Shown: positions 1 through 8,139, counted from the first letter of the stretch. The stretch is 64,000 bases of DNA from Neisseria sp. KEM232 (GCF_002237445.1 NZ_CP022527.1:2170001-2234000); one strand, 5' to 3'. Notes: generated by a model from the sequence alone, not told the origin. Translations and numbers: made by a program.

Positions 1-228
1 CTGCGCGACGAAGGCGAACGCGCCCGCCGCCACGTCCTCGAAAATGCCATGAAACAGCTCGCCAAAGGCGCCTCGCCCGAAGAAGTGCTCGAACGCCTCT
101 CCGTCCAGCTCACCAACAAACTCCTGCACTCGCCCACCCACACCCTGTCCAAAGGCGGCGGCGACAGCGGCCTCGTCGATGCCGTGGCGCAGATTTACCA
201 CCTGACCCACCCCGAACGCAAAGGCTGA
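1..228 (+). CDS. hemA: Glutamyl-tRNA reductase, C-terminal part
   Basis: The last 75 codons of a gene entering from the left edge, ending in TGA at 226-228. The residues match the dimerisation-domain tail of HemA (stretches ERARRHVLENAMKQLAKG and LTNKLLHSPTHTL). HemA reduces glutamyl-tRNA to glutamate-1-semialdehyde, the first committed step of C5-type haem synthesis in the cytoplasm. The NADPH and catalytic domains lie outside the window. It converges on tuf, with one uptake-sequence hairpin between them. The call rests on the tail only, but that tail is characteristic. Confidence 0.85.
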   Translation: MRDEGERARRHVLENAMKQLAKGASPEEVLERLSVQLTNKLLHSPTHTLSKGGGDSGLVDAVAQIYHLTHPERKG

Positions 229-244
229 ACCCGCGCCGCCACAA

Positions 245-294
245 GGCCGTCTGAAAAACGCCGCTTCGACAGAAGCGGCGTTTTTCAGACGGCC
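245..294 (+). terminator. Uptake-sequence hairpin terminator between hemA and tuf
   Basis: Two inverted uptake sequences extend into 22-nt perfect arms (245-266 and 273-294) around a 6-nt loop, with T5 inside the right arm. It sits between convergent genes and can serve both. An extra uptake sequence follows at about 301-314. Confidence 0.8.
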
Positions 295-320
295 ACCGTT
301 TTTCAGACGGCCACCGTTTT

Positions 321-1511
321 TTAAGCGATTACGGTAGACACAACACCCGCACCGACGGTACGACCGCCTTCGCGGATGGCGAAGCGCAGACCTTCTTCCA
401 TGGCGATCGGAGCAATCAGTTCGACTGTGATGGCTACGTTTTCACCAGGCATAACCATTTCCACGCCTTCTTCCAGAGTAACCGCACCGGTCACGTCGGT
501 AGTACGGAAGTAGAACTGGGGACGGTAGTTGGCGAAGAACGGGGTGTGACGACCACCCTCTTCTTTGCTCAGTACGTACACTTCAGCTTTGAATTTGGTG
601 TGCGGGGTGATGGTACCGGGTTTTGCCAATACCTGGCCGCGTTCCACTTCTTCGCGTTTGGTACCGCGCAGCAGTACGCCGACGTTGTCGCCTGCCTGGC
701 CTTCGTCGAGCAGTTTGCGGAACATTTCGACACCGGTACAGGTGGTTTTTTGGGTTTCTTTCAGACCGACGATTTCGATTTCGTCACCGACGTGGATGAT
801 ACCGCGCTCTACGCGGCCGGTTACTACGGTACCGCGGCCAGAGATGGAGAATACGTCTTCAATCGGCAGCAGGAAGGGTTTGTCCACGGCACGCTCGGGT
901 GTCGGGATGTAGCTGTCCAGTGCGTCGGCCAATGCAAAGATAGCGGTTTCGCCGATGTCGGAAGTGTCGCCTTCCAGTGCTTTGAGTGCGGAACCTTTGA
1001 TGATCGGCACGTCGTCGCCCGGGAATTCGTAGCTGTTGAGCAGGTCACGGATTTCCATTTCAACCAGCTCCAGCAGCTCTTCGTCGTCAACCATGTCGCA
1101 TTTGTTCATGAAGACAATGATGTAGGGTACGCCTACCTGACGGGCAAGCAGGATGTGTTCGCGGGTTTGCGGCATGGGGCCGTCGGCTGCGGAACATACG
1201 AGAATCGCGCCGTCCATCTGGGCAGCACCGGTAATCATGTTTTTCACATAGTCGGCGTGACCCGGGCAGTCTACGTGGGCGTAGTGGCGGCCTTCGGTTT
1301 CGTATTCTACGTGGGAGGTGTTGATGGTGATGCCGCGGGCTTTTTCTTCCGGGGCATTGTCAATCTGGTCGTAGGCTTTGGCCGCGCCGCCAAATTTTTT
1401 GGCCAAAATGGTGGTCAGTGCGGCGGTCAGGGTGGTTTTACCGTGGTCGACGTGACCGATGGTACCGACGTTTACGTGCGGCTTGCTGCGTTCGAATTTT
1501 TCCTTAGCCAT
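321..1511 (-). CDS. tuf: Elongation factor Tu
   Basis: 396 residues, the usual full length. It is the GTPase that carries aminoacyl-tRNA to the ribosome. The P-loop GHVDHGKT is at residues 19-26, the switch II DCPGH near 81, and NKCD near 136, followed by the two beta-barrel domains, which end normally in the G-A-G-V-V-S motif. It stands alone, with no fusA, rpsL or secE neighbour inside the window, which suits the separate second tuf copy of many Proteobacteria. The start is the ATG at 1511. Confidence 0.97.
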   Translation of the reverse strand: MAKEKFERSKPHVNVGTIGHVDHGKTTLTAALTTILAKKFGGAAKAYDQIDNAPEEKARGITINTSHVEYETEGRHYAHVDCPGHADYVKNMITGAAQMDGAILVCSAADGPMPQTREHILLARQVGVPYIIVFMNKCDMVDDEELLELVEMEIRDLLNSYEFPGDDVPIIKGSALKALEGDTSDIGETAIFALADALDSYIPTPERAVDKPFLLPIEDVFSISGRGTVVTGRVERGIIHVGDEIEIVGLKETQKTTCTGVEMFRKLLDEGQAGDNVGVLLRGTKREEVERGQVLAKPGTITPHTKFKAEVYVLSKEEGGRHTPFFANYRPQFYFRTTDVTGAVTLEEGVEMVMPGENVAITVELIAPIAMEEGLRFAIREGGRTVGAGVVSTVIA

Positions 1512-1549
1512 GAGCTAATTCCTTTACAAATAAAGATCACAAAGAACAA

Positions 1550-1587
1550 AGGCCGTCTGAAACGGATTCCAGAATCTTCAGACGGCC
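1550..1587. repeat. Inverted pair of uptake sequences upstream of tuf
   Basis: AGGCCGTCTGAA and its reverse complement flank a short spacer between tuf and the IS1016 remnant. With no gene ending nearby, its terminator role is unclear; it may have been the end of a gene removed when the IS region decayed. Confidence 0.6.
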
Positions 1588-1604
1588 TGGCGGGGTACCG
1601 AATC

Positions 1605-1887
1605 AGCCGCCTTTGCGGTGTCCGCCAAAATAACTCTCGTCCAACTCAATTGAGCCGTCAAAAACCGTATCGGCTTCCAGTGAAAGATGATGGCTGATGA
1701 CTTCGCGAATCTTGCGGTAAAACAGCACTGCCGAATTAGGGTGGATGCCCAATAAATCAGCTGCTGAACGGGCAGTAACTTCGAGTACAAAAAACTGAAG
1801 CAGTTTCTTTTGAATACTCTTTTTTAGTTTACAACGGGTTATCTTCATTTTTGCAGTCTAACATGACTGCTTATCTAGTACAGCCCC
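1605..1887 (-). mobile_element. IS1016 (IS1595 family) remnant, 5' part
   Basis: On the minus strand, the terminal repeat GGGGCTGTACTAGATAAGCA (near 1887) is followed by a transposase start at 1848 (MKITRCKLKKSIQKKLLQ) and 81 codons with the helix-turn-helix-like N-terminus and the first DDE-domain motif (DESYFGGHRKG). The frame then stops at about 1603 beside an uptake sequence; the rest of the enzyme is missing. Three further pieces of the same element lie at 8068, 25015 and 62478. Inactive. Confidence 0.8.
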
Positions 1888-1990
1888 TTTATGTATCCAA
1901 CCGTTGCTGGTTGGTTGTGTCAAAAAGTCCGGCGGATGTCTGCGTATGTTTTCCGTATCGGGTTGCGTGCAGACCGTCCGCCGTTTTTTT

Positions 1991-3616
1991 TCAGACGGCC
2001 TTCTTCTTTTCCCGTTCTTGTTTCAGTTTTTCCAGCCGGTAGTAAAGCTGGCGGGTAGACAAACCCAGCATTTGCGCGGCTTGTGTTTTGTTGCCGCGGC
2101 AGTAGGCCAGCGTTTGCTCGATTTTTTCCGGCGAATGGGAGTCGGCTTGCAGATATGGGCGCGCCTGGTTGCCCTGAATGGCGAAACCGGCTGTTTTGGC
2201 TTTGGCAGCGGGTTTGGGGGCAGGATTGTGGGCAGGTCTGGCCGACAGCCGGTTTAAGAGCTGCCAAACCTGATGTTCGTCTGCCACGTTGCCTTCGTTT
2301 GCTTTTACCAGCTCGGTAAGAAAGCGTTCGAGTTCGTATACGTTGCCCGGCCAGGAATAATGCTGCAGCTGTTCGACCGCTTCGGCTGTGAGGTTGACGT
2401 TTTTTCCCGTATCGCGGTTGATGCGGTGCATGAAGTAGGCGGTGAGTTCGGGAATGTCGCCGGGACGTTCGCGCAGGGCGGGCAGACGGATGGGGACGAC
2501 GTAGAGACGGTAGTAAAGGTCGGCGTCGAAGCGGCCTTTTTCCACTTCCGCGGCTAAATCGTGTTCGGTGGCGGTGATGATGCGCACGTTGATGTTGCGT
2601 GCTTTGCCGCCGTTGATGCGCCGCACGGCGTTTTCCTGCAAAACGTGCAGCAGGCGGATTTGCTGGTCGGATGAGAGGGCGGCGATTTCGTCGAGGAAGA
2701 GGGTGCCGCCGTCGGCCTGTTCGATCAGCCCCGGGGTTTCGCCTTCGCCGAAGATTTCCTGGCCGAGTTCTTCCTGTTCTGTGTTTGTGCAGTGTACTTT
2801 GATAAAAGGTTGGCCGACGCGGCGGCTGGCGGTGTGCAGGGTGCGGGCGAACATTTCTTTGCCGGTGCCGTTTTCGCCCAGAAGCAGGACGTTGGCGTTG
2901 CTGTGGGCGACGCGTTCGAGTTCGCTGACGGCGTTGAGCAGCGGGGCGGACGAGCCGACGATGCCGTAGCGGCGGCTGTGCGATTGCAGAGTTTGCCGCA
3001 GTTTTTGGTTTTGTGTTTTCAGCAGCTGCCGCCGTGCTTCGCTGTGTTCGTGGATATAGAGCAGCTGGCCGACGAGGGTGGCGAGAATGTTGAGCAGGGA
3101 AATGTCGTCGTGCAGCGGGCGCGGGCTGTAGCGGGCGCGCAGGCAGGCGAGGACGCCGAAGGTGCGGTTGTGTGCGGTAACCGGCAGGGCGATGAACATG
3201 GTTTGCTCGGCGGGGATGTCGTCATGCAGGACGGTGCGGCCGAGAAACAGCGGATCGCTGCGCACGTTGTCGGCAACAATCATGTGGGCGTGTTTTAAAA
3301 CCGTTCCGGTAATGCCTTCTCCGGGCGCGTAAACGCCGCGCGCGGTTTGTTCGGGCGACATGCCGTAGGCGTAGCGTATGGAGGCGTTTTCGTCGTTAAG
3401 GTGTTGCAGGACGATGCGTCCCTGGTTGAGGCCGAAAAATTCGCTCATCAGTTGCAGCATGATGTGCAGGGCGGTGTCGTGTGCGCCGTCGTCTTTTCCC
3501 AGGTTGCGCATAACCTGTTGCAGCAGCAGCATTTCCTGGGCGCGCCAGTCGCTGCGCTCGTTTTGGTGTTTCGATGTCATGAAGGGATGGGGTTGGTGTA
3601 AACGTTTGGCGGGCAT
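1991..3616 (-). CDS. NifA-like AAA+ enhancer-binding-protein homologue lacking GAFTGA
   Basis: About 541 residues: an N-terminal GAF-like domain (roughly residues 30-190), an AAA+ domain with Walker A GENGTGKE and Walker B GGTLFLDEI, a WPGNVYELERF motif at its end, and a C-terminal Fis-type HTH (KTQAAQMLGLSTRQLYYRLEKL). Bacterial enhancer-binding proteins use loop 1 GAFTGA to remodel sigma-54 polymerase; here the text runs from EIFGEGETPG straight to LIEQADGG, so that loop is gone. It may therefore act without sigma-54, as TyrR does, or be decaying. The start is uncertain: ATG 3616, ATG 3580 or TTG 3625, none with a clear ribosome site. It lies divergent from the fHbp-like gene. Confidence 0.8.
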   Translation of the reverse strand: MPAKRLHQPHPFMTSKHQNERSDWRAQEMLLLQQVMRNLGKDDGAHDTALHIMLQLMSEFFGLNQGRIVLQHLNDENASIRYAYGMSPEQTARGVYAPGEGITGTVLKHAHMIVADNVRSDPLFLGRTVLHDDIPAEQTMFIALPVTAHNRTFGVLACLRARYSPRPLHDDISLLNILATLVGQLLYIHEHSEARRQLLKTQNQKLRQTLQSHSRRYGIVGSSAPLLNAVSELERVAHSNANVLLLGENGTGKEMFARTLHTASRRVGQPFIKVHCTNTEQEELGQEIFGEGETPGLIEQADGGTLFLDEIAALSSDQQIRLLHVLQENAVRRINGGKARNINVRIITATEHDLAAEVEKGRFDADLYYRLYVVPIRLPALRERPGDIPELTAYFMHRINRDTGKNVNLTAEAVEQLQHYSWPGNVYELERFLTELVKANEGNVADEHQVWQLLNRLSARPAHNPAPKPAAKAKTAGFAIQGNQARPYLQADSHSPEKIEQTLAYCRGNKTQAAQMLGLSTRQLYYRLEKLKQEREKKKAV

Positions 3617-3630
3617 TGTAAACAAAACTC

Positions 3631-3669
3631 AGGCCGTCTGAAAGGCGGCGCGGCGGTTTCAGACGGCCT
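3631..3669. repeat. Inverted uptake-sequence pair upstream of the NifA-like gene
   Basis: AGGCCGTCTGAAA at 3631-3643 and its complement at 3657-3669 form a hairpin in the divergent intergenic region. Neither flanking gene ends here, so it is a leader or uptake element rather than an obvious terminator. Confidence 0.55.
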
Positions 3670-3805
3670 CTTGGGGCAGCACAGTCAGGCTGGCGGGTAA
3701 TAGGCTCTATGGTTCATATCGGATAATTTTAATGTGTTATCAGCCTGTTATTGTTTAAGTTGATTTGACAGATAGCCGCTGTCAATATTTTATTGTTATC
3801 GGTGT

Positions 3806-3811
3806 TATAAT
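3806..3811 (+). promoter_or_regulatory. Possible -10 box for the fHbp-like gene
   Basis: A perfect TATAAT in an AT-rich stretch (3765-3815), 35 nt before the ATG at 3847. No good -35 lies at the right distance; a TTGACA at 3765 is too far away. A ribosome site (AAGGAT) lies just before the ATG. Confidence 0.35.
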
Positions 3812-3846
3812 ATAGCTGTTTTAACGGTGTATGAAAGGATAATGCC

Positions 3847-4690
3847 ATGGAACAACACAAACAGCGCCATATTCTCGGCATTCTTGCCGTCTCTGCGGCA
3901 TTGGCCGGTTGCAGCAGCGCGGGGGAAGCTTTGGGCGATAGCCTGACCGATCCGCTCAAACTGAAGGCAAACGGCAATTATAAGGAGCTGACTATCGAGT
4001 CGTCGTAGTCGAACAAACTGCTGCCGGACAGCCAATCCTCCATTACGATTACCGATGATGAAAAACAAGGTGCCGACCGCACAAAAACCTACCGTGCGGG
4101 CGACAAATTCGATATCGGTTTCAAAAAACAGGACTTGATTACCGAGCTGACTTACGAGCGCAAAACGGGCGACGGCAGCACCGACGGCGGCAAACTTCTG
4201 CTCTACAAACAAGATTATTCCGCCATTGTCGGACTGGTTCCGGCTCACGCGAAAGATGCCGCCGGAACAGACCGCCCCGACGTGGTCAATAAATTGGAGA
4301 TTGCCAGCGTTCAGGGCAAATATCGTGACGATCAGGGTAACGTTTTTCGACATCCCGACAACCGGCACGGCCAACTATAAAGGCAGCGCGTTTGCCGAAG
4401 CGGGCTACTGCAAGAAAGACTACGGCAAACTCGATTACACCGTCGATTTTGCCAGCAAAACAGGGCAGGGCAGCATCACCGGCCTGCCGGGCAAACAGGA
4501 CATCACGCTTAAACAGGCGCAGTTGCGCGCTCGCCCCGACAACACCAGTGGCTTTGACGGCAATGCCAAATCAAAAGATTTCGGCGACGGCAGTTACTCG
4601 CTCAGCCTTTACAGCCCGAAAGCCGCCGAAATCGTAGGCAAAGCGAGTTTCCGCAATGGCGACATCGGCATAGCCGGTAAGAAACAATAA
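3847..4690 (+). pseudogene. Factor H-binding-protein-like surface lipoprotein, broken
   Basis: It starts with a lipoprotein signal (LAVSAALAGC, Cys22) followed by SSAGEALGDSLTDPLKLK, like the start of meningococcal fHbp. Downstream matches include LLLYKQDYSAI (fHbp: QVYKQSHSAL), NYKGSAFAEAG, GKLDYTVDFASKTGQG (fHbp: GKLTYTIDFAAKQGNG), GSYSLSLY and the ending GDIGIAGKKQ (fHbp: HIGLAAKQ). The length is close to the family's 255-280 residues. Two lesions: an in-frame TAG at 4006-4008 (codon 54), and a frame change at the T5 run near 4343, where T4 would restore the frame. fHbp binds complement factor H on the cell surface. Homology is inferred from recognised motifs, not from a search. Confidence 0.75.
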
Positions 4691-4705
4691 GCGCGCCGCG
4701 TAAAG

Positions 4706-4745
4706 AGGCCGTCTGAAAACCCGTAACAGGGTTTTCAGACGGCCT
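4706..4745 (+). terminator. Uptake-sequence terminator after the fHbp-like gene
   Basis: Inverted AG-type uptake sequences extended to 17-nt arms (4706-4722, 4729-4745) with a short loop, 16 nt after the stop of the broken lipoprotein gene. Confidence 0.75.
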
Positions 4746-4842
4746 TTCCATATGTTTTTTCCCGTCTGCCTTATTCCGTGCCGCTATTTGGCAAGGGGCG
4801 GGACGGGCGATACAATGCTACCTTTTTCCCGTCTGCCGCGCC

Positions 4843-5502
4843 ATGAACTGGTCTTACCTGATAAACGCCGTACCGAAATTCGCCGAAGCCGCCAAGCTCA
4901 CGCTGGCGCTGTCGGCTTGGGGCATCGCCCTGTCGCTGCTGTTCGGGCTGGCGGTGGCGGTGGTAACGGCCTACAAAATCAAACCGTTTGCCGCGCCCGC
5001 CCGCGCCTATATCGAGCTGTCGCGCAACACGCCCCTGCTGATCCAGCTTTTCTTCCTTTATTACGGCCTGCCCAAAGTCGGCATCAAATGGGACGGCTTC
5101 ACCTGCGGCGTTATTGCCCTCACTTTTCTCGGCGCAAGCTATATGGCCGAAGCGATACGCGCGGGCATACTCGCCGTTCCCGCCGGACAAATCGAAGCGG
5201 GCAAAGCCATCGGCCTGAGCCGTCGGCAGATTTTCCGCTACGTCGAGCTGCCGCAGGCGTGGGCGGTGGCCGTGCCCGCCGTTGGTGCAAACATTTTGTT
5301 TTTAATCAAGGAAACCTCGGTAATCAGCGCGGTGGGCATTGCCGAGCTGCTGTTTGTGACCAAAGACATCATCGGCATGGACTACAAAACCAACGAAGCC
5401 CTGTTCCTGCTGTTTGCCAGCTACCTGATTATCCTGCTGCCGGTGTCGCTGCTGGCGCGTTGGGCGGAAAACCGCGTGCGGAGTGCGAAATATGGCGTTT
5501 GA
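4843..5502 (+). CDS. Polar amino acid (cysteine-type) ABC transporter permease 1
   Basis: 219 residues with about five membrane helices. It is a HisM/GlnP-type inner-membrane permease with the EAA-type loop (EAGKAIGLSRRQIFRYVELPQA, residues ~123-144) that docks on the ATPase. It is first in a permease-permease-ATPase-binding protein set (4843-7918). It overlaps the next permease by a few bases, indicating translational coupling. The substrate, cysteine or cystine, is inferred from the CjaA-like binding protein. Confidence 0.9.
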   Translation: MNWSYLINAVPKFAEAAKLTLALSAWGIALSLLFGLAVAVVTAYKIKPFAAPARAYIELSRNTPLLIQLFFLYYGLPKVGIKWDGFTCGVIALTFLGASYMAEAIRAGILAVPAGQIEAGKAIGLSRRQIFRYVELPQAWAVAVPAVGANILFLIKETSVISAVGIAELLFVTKDIIGMDYKTNEALFLLFASYLIILLPVSLLARWAENRVRSAKYGV

Positions 5503-6160
5503 CTGGCTTTTTGAAGGACAAAACCTCGCTCGCCTCGGCAAGGGACTGCTGCTGACGGCGCAAATCTCGCTGCTTTCCGTCGCCTTCTCCTGCGTGTTCG
5601 GCACCCTGTTCGGCCTGCTTTTGCGCGCCGACAACCGCGCCATCCGCTTTTTCAGCCGCTTTTATCTGGAAACTGTCCGCATCGTGCCGATACTCGTGTG
5701 GCTGTTCGGCTTCTATTTCGGCCTCCCCACCTGGACGGGCATCCACATCGACGGCCTGTGGGTCTGCGTATGGGTATTCACCCTGTGGGGTGTGGCAGAA
5801 ATGGGCGACCTCGTGCGCGGCGCGCTCGGCTCCATCGAAAAACACCAAGTCGAATCCGCCCTTGCCCTCGGCCTGAACCGCTGGCAGGTCTTCCGTTACA
5901 TCGAGCTGCCGCAAAGCATCCGCCGCGTCCTGCCTGGCGCCATCAACCTCTTCACCCGCATGGTGAAAACCAGCTCGCTGGCCGCCCTGATCGGCGTCAT
6001 CGAAGTGGTGAAAGTCGGCCAGCAGATTATCGAAAACTCGCTGCTCACCGCACCCAACGCCTCGTTTTGGGTGTACGGACTGATTTTTATACTGTATTTC
6101 CTCTGCTGCTGGCCGCTGTCGCTGCTGGCCGCGCGTCTGGAAAACCAATGGGAACACTGA
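5492..6160 (+). CDS. Polar amino acid (cysteine-type) ABC transporter permease 2
   Basis: 222 residues, same family as the preceding permease, with an EAA loop (ESALALGLNRWQVFRYIELP). The ATG at 5492 was chosen because GGAG lies 8 nt upstream; an in-frame GTG at 5483 has no ribosome site. Either way the gene starts inside its neighbour's 3' end. It should pair with permease 1 as a heterodimeric channel. The gene ends one base before the ATPase ATG. Confidence 0.9.
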   Translation: MAFDWLFEGQNLARLGKGLLLTAQISLLSVAFSCVFGTLFGLLLRADNRAIRFFSRFYLETVRIVPILVWLFGFYFGLPTWTGIHIDGLWVCVWVFTLWGVAEMGDLVRGALGSIEKHQVESALALGLNRWQVFRYIELPQSIRRVLPGAINLFTRMVKTSSLAALIGVIEVVKVGQQIIENSLLTAPNASFWVYGLIFILYFLCCWPLSLLAARLENQWEH

Positions 6161-6161
6161 A

Positions 6162-6893
6162 ATGGCACTACTGAGCGTGCGCAAGCTGCACAAAGAATAC
6201 GGCAGCGTCACCGCCCTGCACTCGCTGGATCTCGACCTGCAAAAAGGCGAAGTCATCGTCCTGCTCGGCCCCTCGGGCTGCGGCAAATCCACCCTCCTGC
6301 GCTGCATCAACGGCCTCGAAGAACACCAGGGCGGCGACATCGTCATGGACGGCGTCGGCACATTCGGCAAAGACGTCTCCTGGCAAACCGCGCGGCAGAA
6401 AGTCGGCATGGTCTTCCAAAGCTACGAACTCTTCGCCCACATGACCGTCATCGACAACATCCTGCTCGGCCCCCTGCAAGTGCAAAAACGCAGCCGCGCC
6501 GAAGCCGAAGCGCAGGCCGACAAACTCCTCGAGCGCGTCGGCCTGCTCGACCGCAAAAACGCCTACCCGCGCGAACTCTCCGGCGGGCAGAAACAGCGCA
6601 TCGCCATCGTCCGTGCCCTGTGCCTCAACCCCGAAGTCATCCTGCTCGACGAAATCACCGCCGCCCTCGACCCCGAAATGGTGCGCGAAGTGCTCGAAGT
6701 CGTGCTCGAACTCGCCCGCGAAGGCATGAGCATGCTCATAGTCACCCACGAAATGGGCTTCGCCCGCAAAGTCGCCGACCGCATCGTCTTCATGGACAAA
6801 GGCGCCATCGTCGAAGAAAACAGCCCCGAAAACTTCTTTGCCGCCCCCAAAAGCGAACGCGCCAAACAGTTCCTTGCCGGCATGGACTACTGA
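6162..6893 (+). CDS. Amino acid ABC transporter ATP-binding protein
   Basis: 243 residues, a GlnQ/HisP-type ATPase. Walker A GPSGCGKST is at residues 36-44, the Q-loop VFQSYELF near 85, signature LSGGQKQR near 140, Walker B VILLDEITAALDP and the H-loop VTHEM. Walker B ends DEIT where most family members have DEPT, a common variation in this group. Directly follows the second permease. It energises uptake of the ligand delivered by the lipoprotein at 7052. Confidence 0.93.
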   Translation: MALLSVRKLHKEYGSVTALHSLDLDLQKGEVIVLLGPSGCGKSTLLRCINGLEEHQGGDIVMDGVGTFGKDVSWQTARQKVGMVFQSYELFAHMTVIDNILLGPLQVQKRSRAEAEAQADKLLERVGLLDRKNAYPRELSGGQKQRIAIVRALCLNPEVILLDEITAALDPEMVREVLEVVLELAREGMSMLIVTHEMGFARKVADRIVFMDKGAIVEENSPENFFAAPKSERAKQFLAGMDY

Positions 6894-6910
6894 CCGCGCC
6901 CGCTGCGGCA

Positions 6911-7015
6911 GAGGCCGTCTGAAAAGACGGAAAACCGTCTGACTTTGTTGGAACCGCGCTTTCAGACGGCCTCAAACACAGTTGCCGCCATACCGTTTTT
7001 CAGACGGCCTCAAAC
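6911..7015. repeat. Cluster of uptake sequences between ATPase and binding-protein genes
   Basis: Three AG-type uptake sequences in mixed orientation occupy the 158-bp gap (about 6911, 6960 and 7003). The first two form a loose inverted pair that could attenuate read-through into the binding-protein gene. Confidence 0.6.
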
Positions 7016-7051
7016 CGTCCCCTCAACCACCCGCAACCGAAAGGAAAACAC

Positions 7052-7918
7052 ATGCAGCTCAACAGCAAATTCAAAGCCCTGCTCGCAGGCGCAACCCTCG
7101 CCCTCGGCCTGGCCGCCTGCGGCGGCAGCGGCGACACCGCCCAAAGCGCAGGCGGCGCGAATGCCGCCCCCGCCGCCGACACCGTGGCCGCCATCAAAGA
7201 AAAAGGCGTCATCCGCATCGGAGTGTTCGGCGACAAACCCCCCTTCGGCTACGTGGACAGCCAGGGCAAAAACCAGGGCTTCGACGTCGAAATCGCCAAA
7301 GAAATGGCCAAAGACCTGCTCGGCAGCCCCGACAAAGTGGAATTCGTCCTCACCGAAGCGGCCAACCGCGTCGAATACGCCCGCTCCGGCAAAGTCGACC
7401 TCGTTCTGGCCAACTTCACCCAAACCCCCGAACGCGCCGAAGCCGTCGATTTCGCCGCCCCCTACATGAAAGTCGCCCTCGGCGTCGTTTCCCCCGACAA
7501 AAAACCGGTTACCGACATCGCCCAGCTCAAAGACCAAACCCTGCTGGTCAACAAAGGCACCACCGCCGACGCGTTTTTCAGCAAAAACCACCCCGAAGTG
7601 AAACTGCTCAAATTCGACCAGAACACCGAAACCTTCGACGCCCTCAAAGACGGACGCGGCGTCGCCCTCGCACACGACAACGCGCTCTTGTGGGCATGGG
7701 CGAAAGAAAACCCCGGCTACGAAGTGGCCATCGGCAACATCGGCCCGGCCGAAGTCATCGCCCCCGCCGTGAAAAAAGGCGACAAAGCCCTGCTCGACTG
7801 GGTGAACGCCGAAATCGCCGCCATGAAAAAAGACGGCCGCCTCAAAGCCGCCTACGAAAAAACCCTCAAACCCGTCTACGGCGACAAAGTGAAAGCCGAA
7901 GACCTGCTGGCCGAATAA
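7052..7918 (+). CDS. CjaA-like cysteine-binding lipoprotein (ABC transporter)
   Basis: 288 residues. A lipoprotein signal ends in GLAAC (Cys23), followed by a Gly/Ser/Ala linker and a periplasmic binding protein family 3 fold. The stretches RIGVFGDKPPFGYVDSQG, LANFTQTPERAE, APYMKVALGV, NKGTTADAFF and KFDQNTETFDAL closely follow CjaA of Campylobacter, a cysteine-binding protein. It ends with the usual C-terminal helix. Together with 4843-6893 it makes a complete importer. Cysteine specificity is inferred from family resemblance; cystine is the alternative. Confidence 0.87.
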   Translation: MQLNSKFKALLAGATLALGLAACGGSGDTAQSAGGANAAPAADTVAAIKEKGVIRIGVFGDKPPFGYVDSQGKNQGFDVEIAKEMAKDLLGSPDKVEFVLTEAANRVEYARSGKVDLVLANFTQTPERAEAVDFAAPYMKVALGVVSPDKKPVTDIAQLKDQTLLVNKGTTADAFFSKNHPEVKLLKFDQNTETFDALKDGRGVALAHDNALLWAWAKENPGYEVAIGNIGPAEVIAPAVKKGDKALLDWVNAEIAAMKKDGRLKAAYEKTLKPVYGDKVKAEDLLAE

Positions 7919-7944
7919 GCCTGCCCGCAGAGCACAAAACCAAA

Positions 7945-7991
7945 GAGGCTGTCTGAAAAAACCTGCGAAGCAGGTTTTTTCAGACAGCCTC
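7945..7991 (+). terminator. Terminator built from variant uptake sequence GGCTGTCTGAA
   Basis: 22-nt arms (7945-7966, 7970-7991) around a 3-nt loop directly after the binding-protein gene. Both arms carry T in place of the fourth base of the normal AGGCCGTCTGAA, so pairing is kept. It runs into the tandem array that follows. Confidence 0.75.
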
Positions 7992-8062
7992 AACGTTTCA
8001 GACAGCCTCAACGTTTCAGACAGCCTCAACGTTTCAGACAGCCTCAACGTTTCAGACAGCCT
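7991..8062. repeat. Tandem array of 18-bp variant uptake-sequence units (4 copies)
   Basis: Four identical head-to-tail copies of an 18-bp unit (reading on the minus strand AGGCTGTCTGAAACGTTG) at 7991-8008, 8009-8026, 8027-8044 and 8045-8062, then an 8-bp partial. The same unit makes up the array at 20034. Abuts the IS1016 scar. Confidence 0.9.
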
Positions 8063-8067
8063 CAACG

Positions 8068-8139
8068 TCTCTTTTTTAGTTTACAACGGGTTATCTTCAT
8101 TTTTGCAGTCTGACATGACTGCTTATCTAGTACAGCCCC
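8068..8139 (-). mobile_element. IS1016 terminal remnant
   Basis: 72 bp: the minus-strand terminal repeat GGGGCTGTACTAGATAAGCA and the first few transposase codons, near-identical to the copy at 1605-1887 and then cut off. It has truncated the 5' end of the gene that follows. Confidence 0.75.

Noticed and set aside
546..1697. 383-codon plus-strand frame opposite tuf
   Set aside because: Antisense shadow of a highly conserved gene with strong codon bias.
3765..3770. TTGACA as -35 for the TATAAT at 3806
   Set aside because: Spacing of 35 bp is too long for a sigma-70 promoter.
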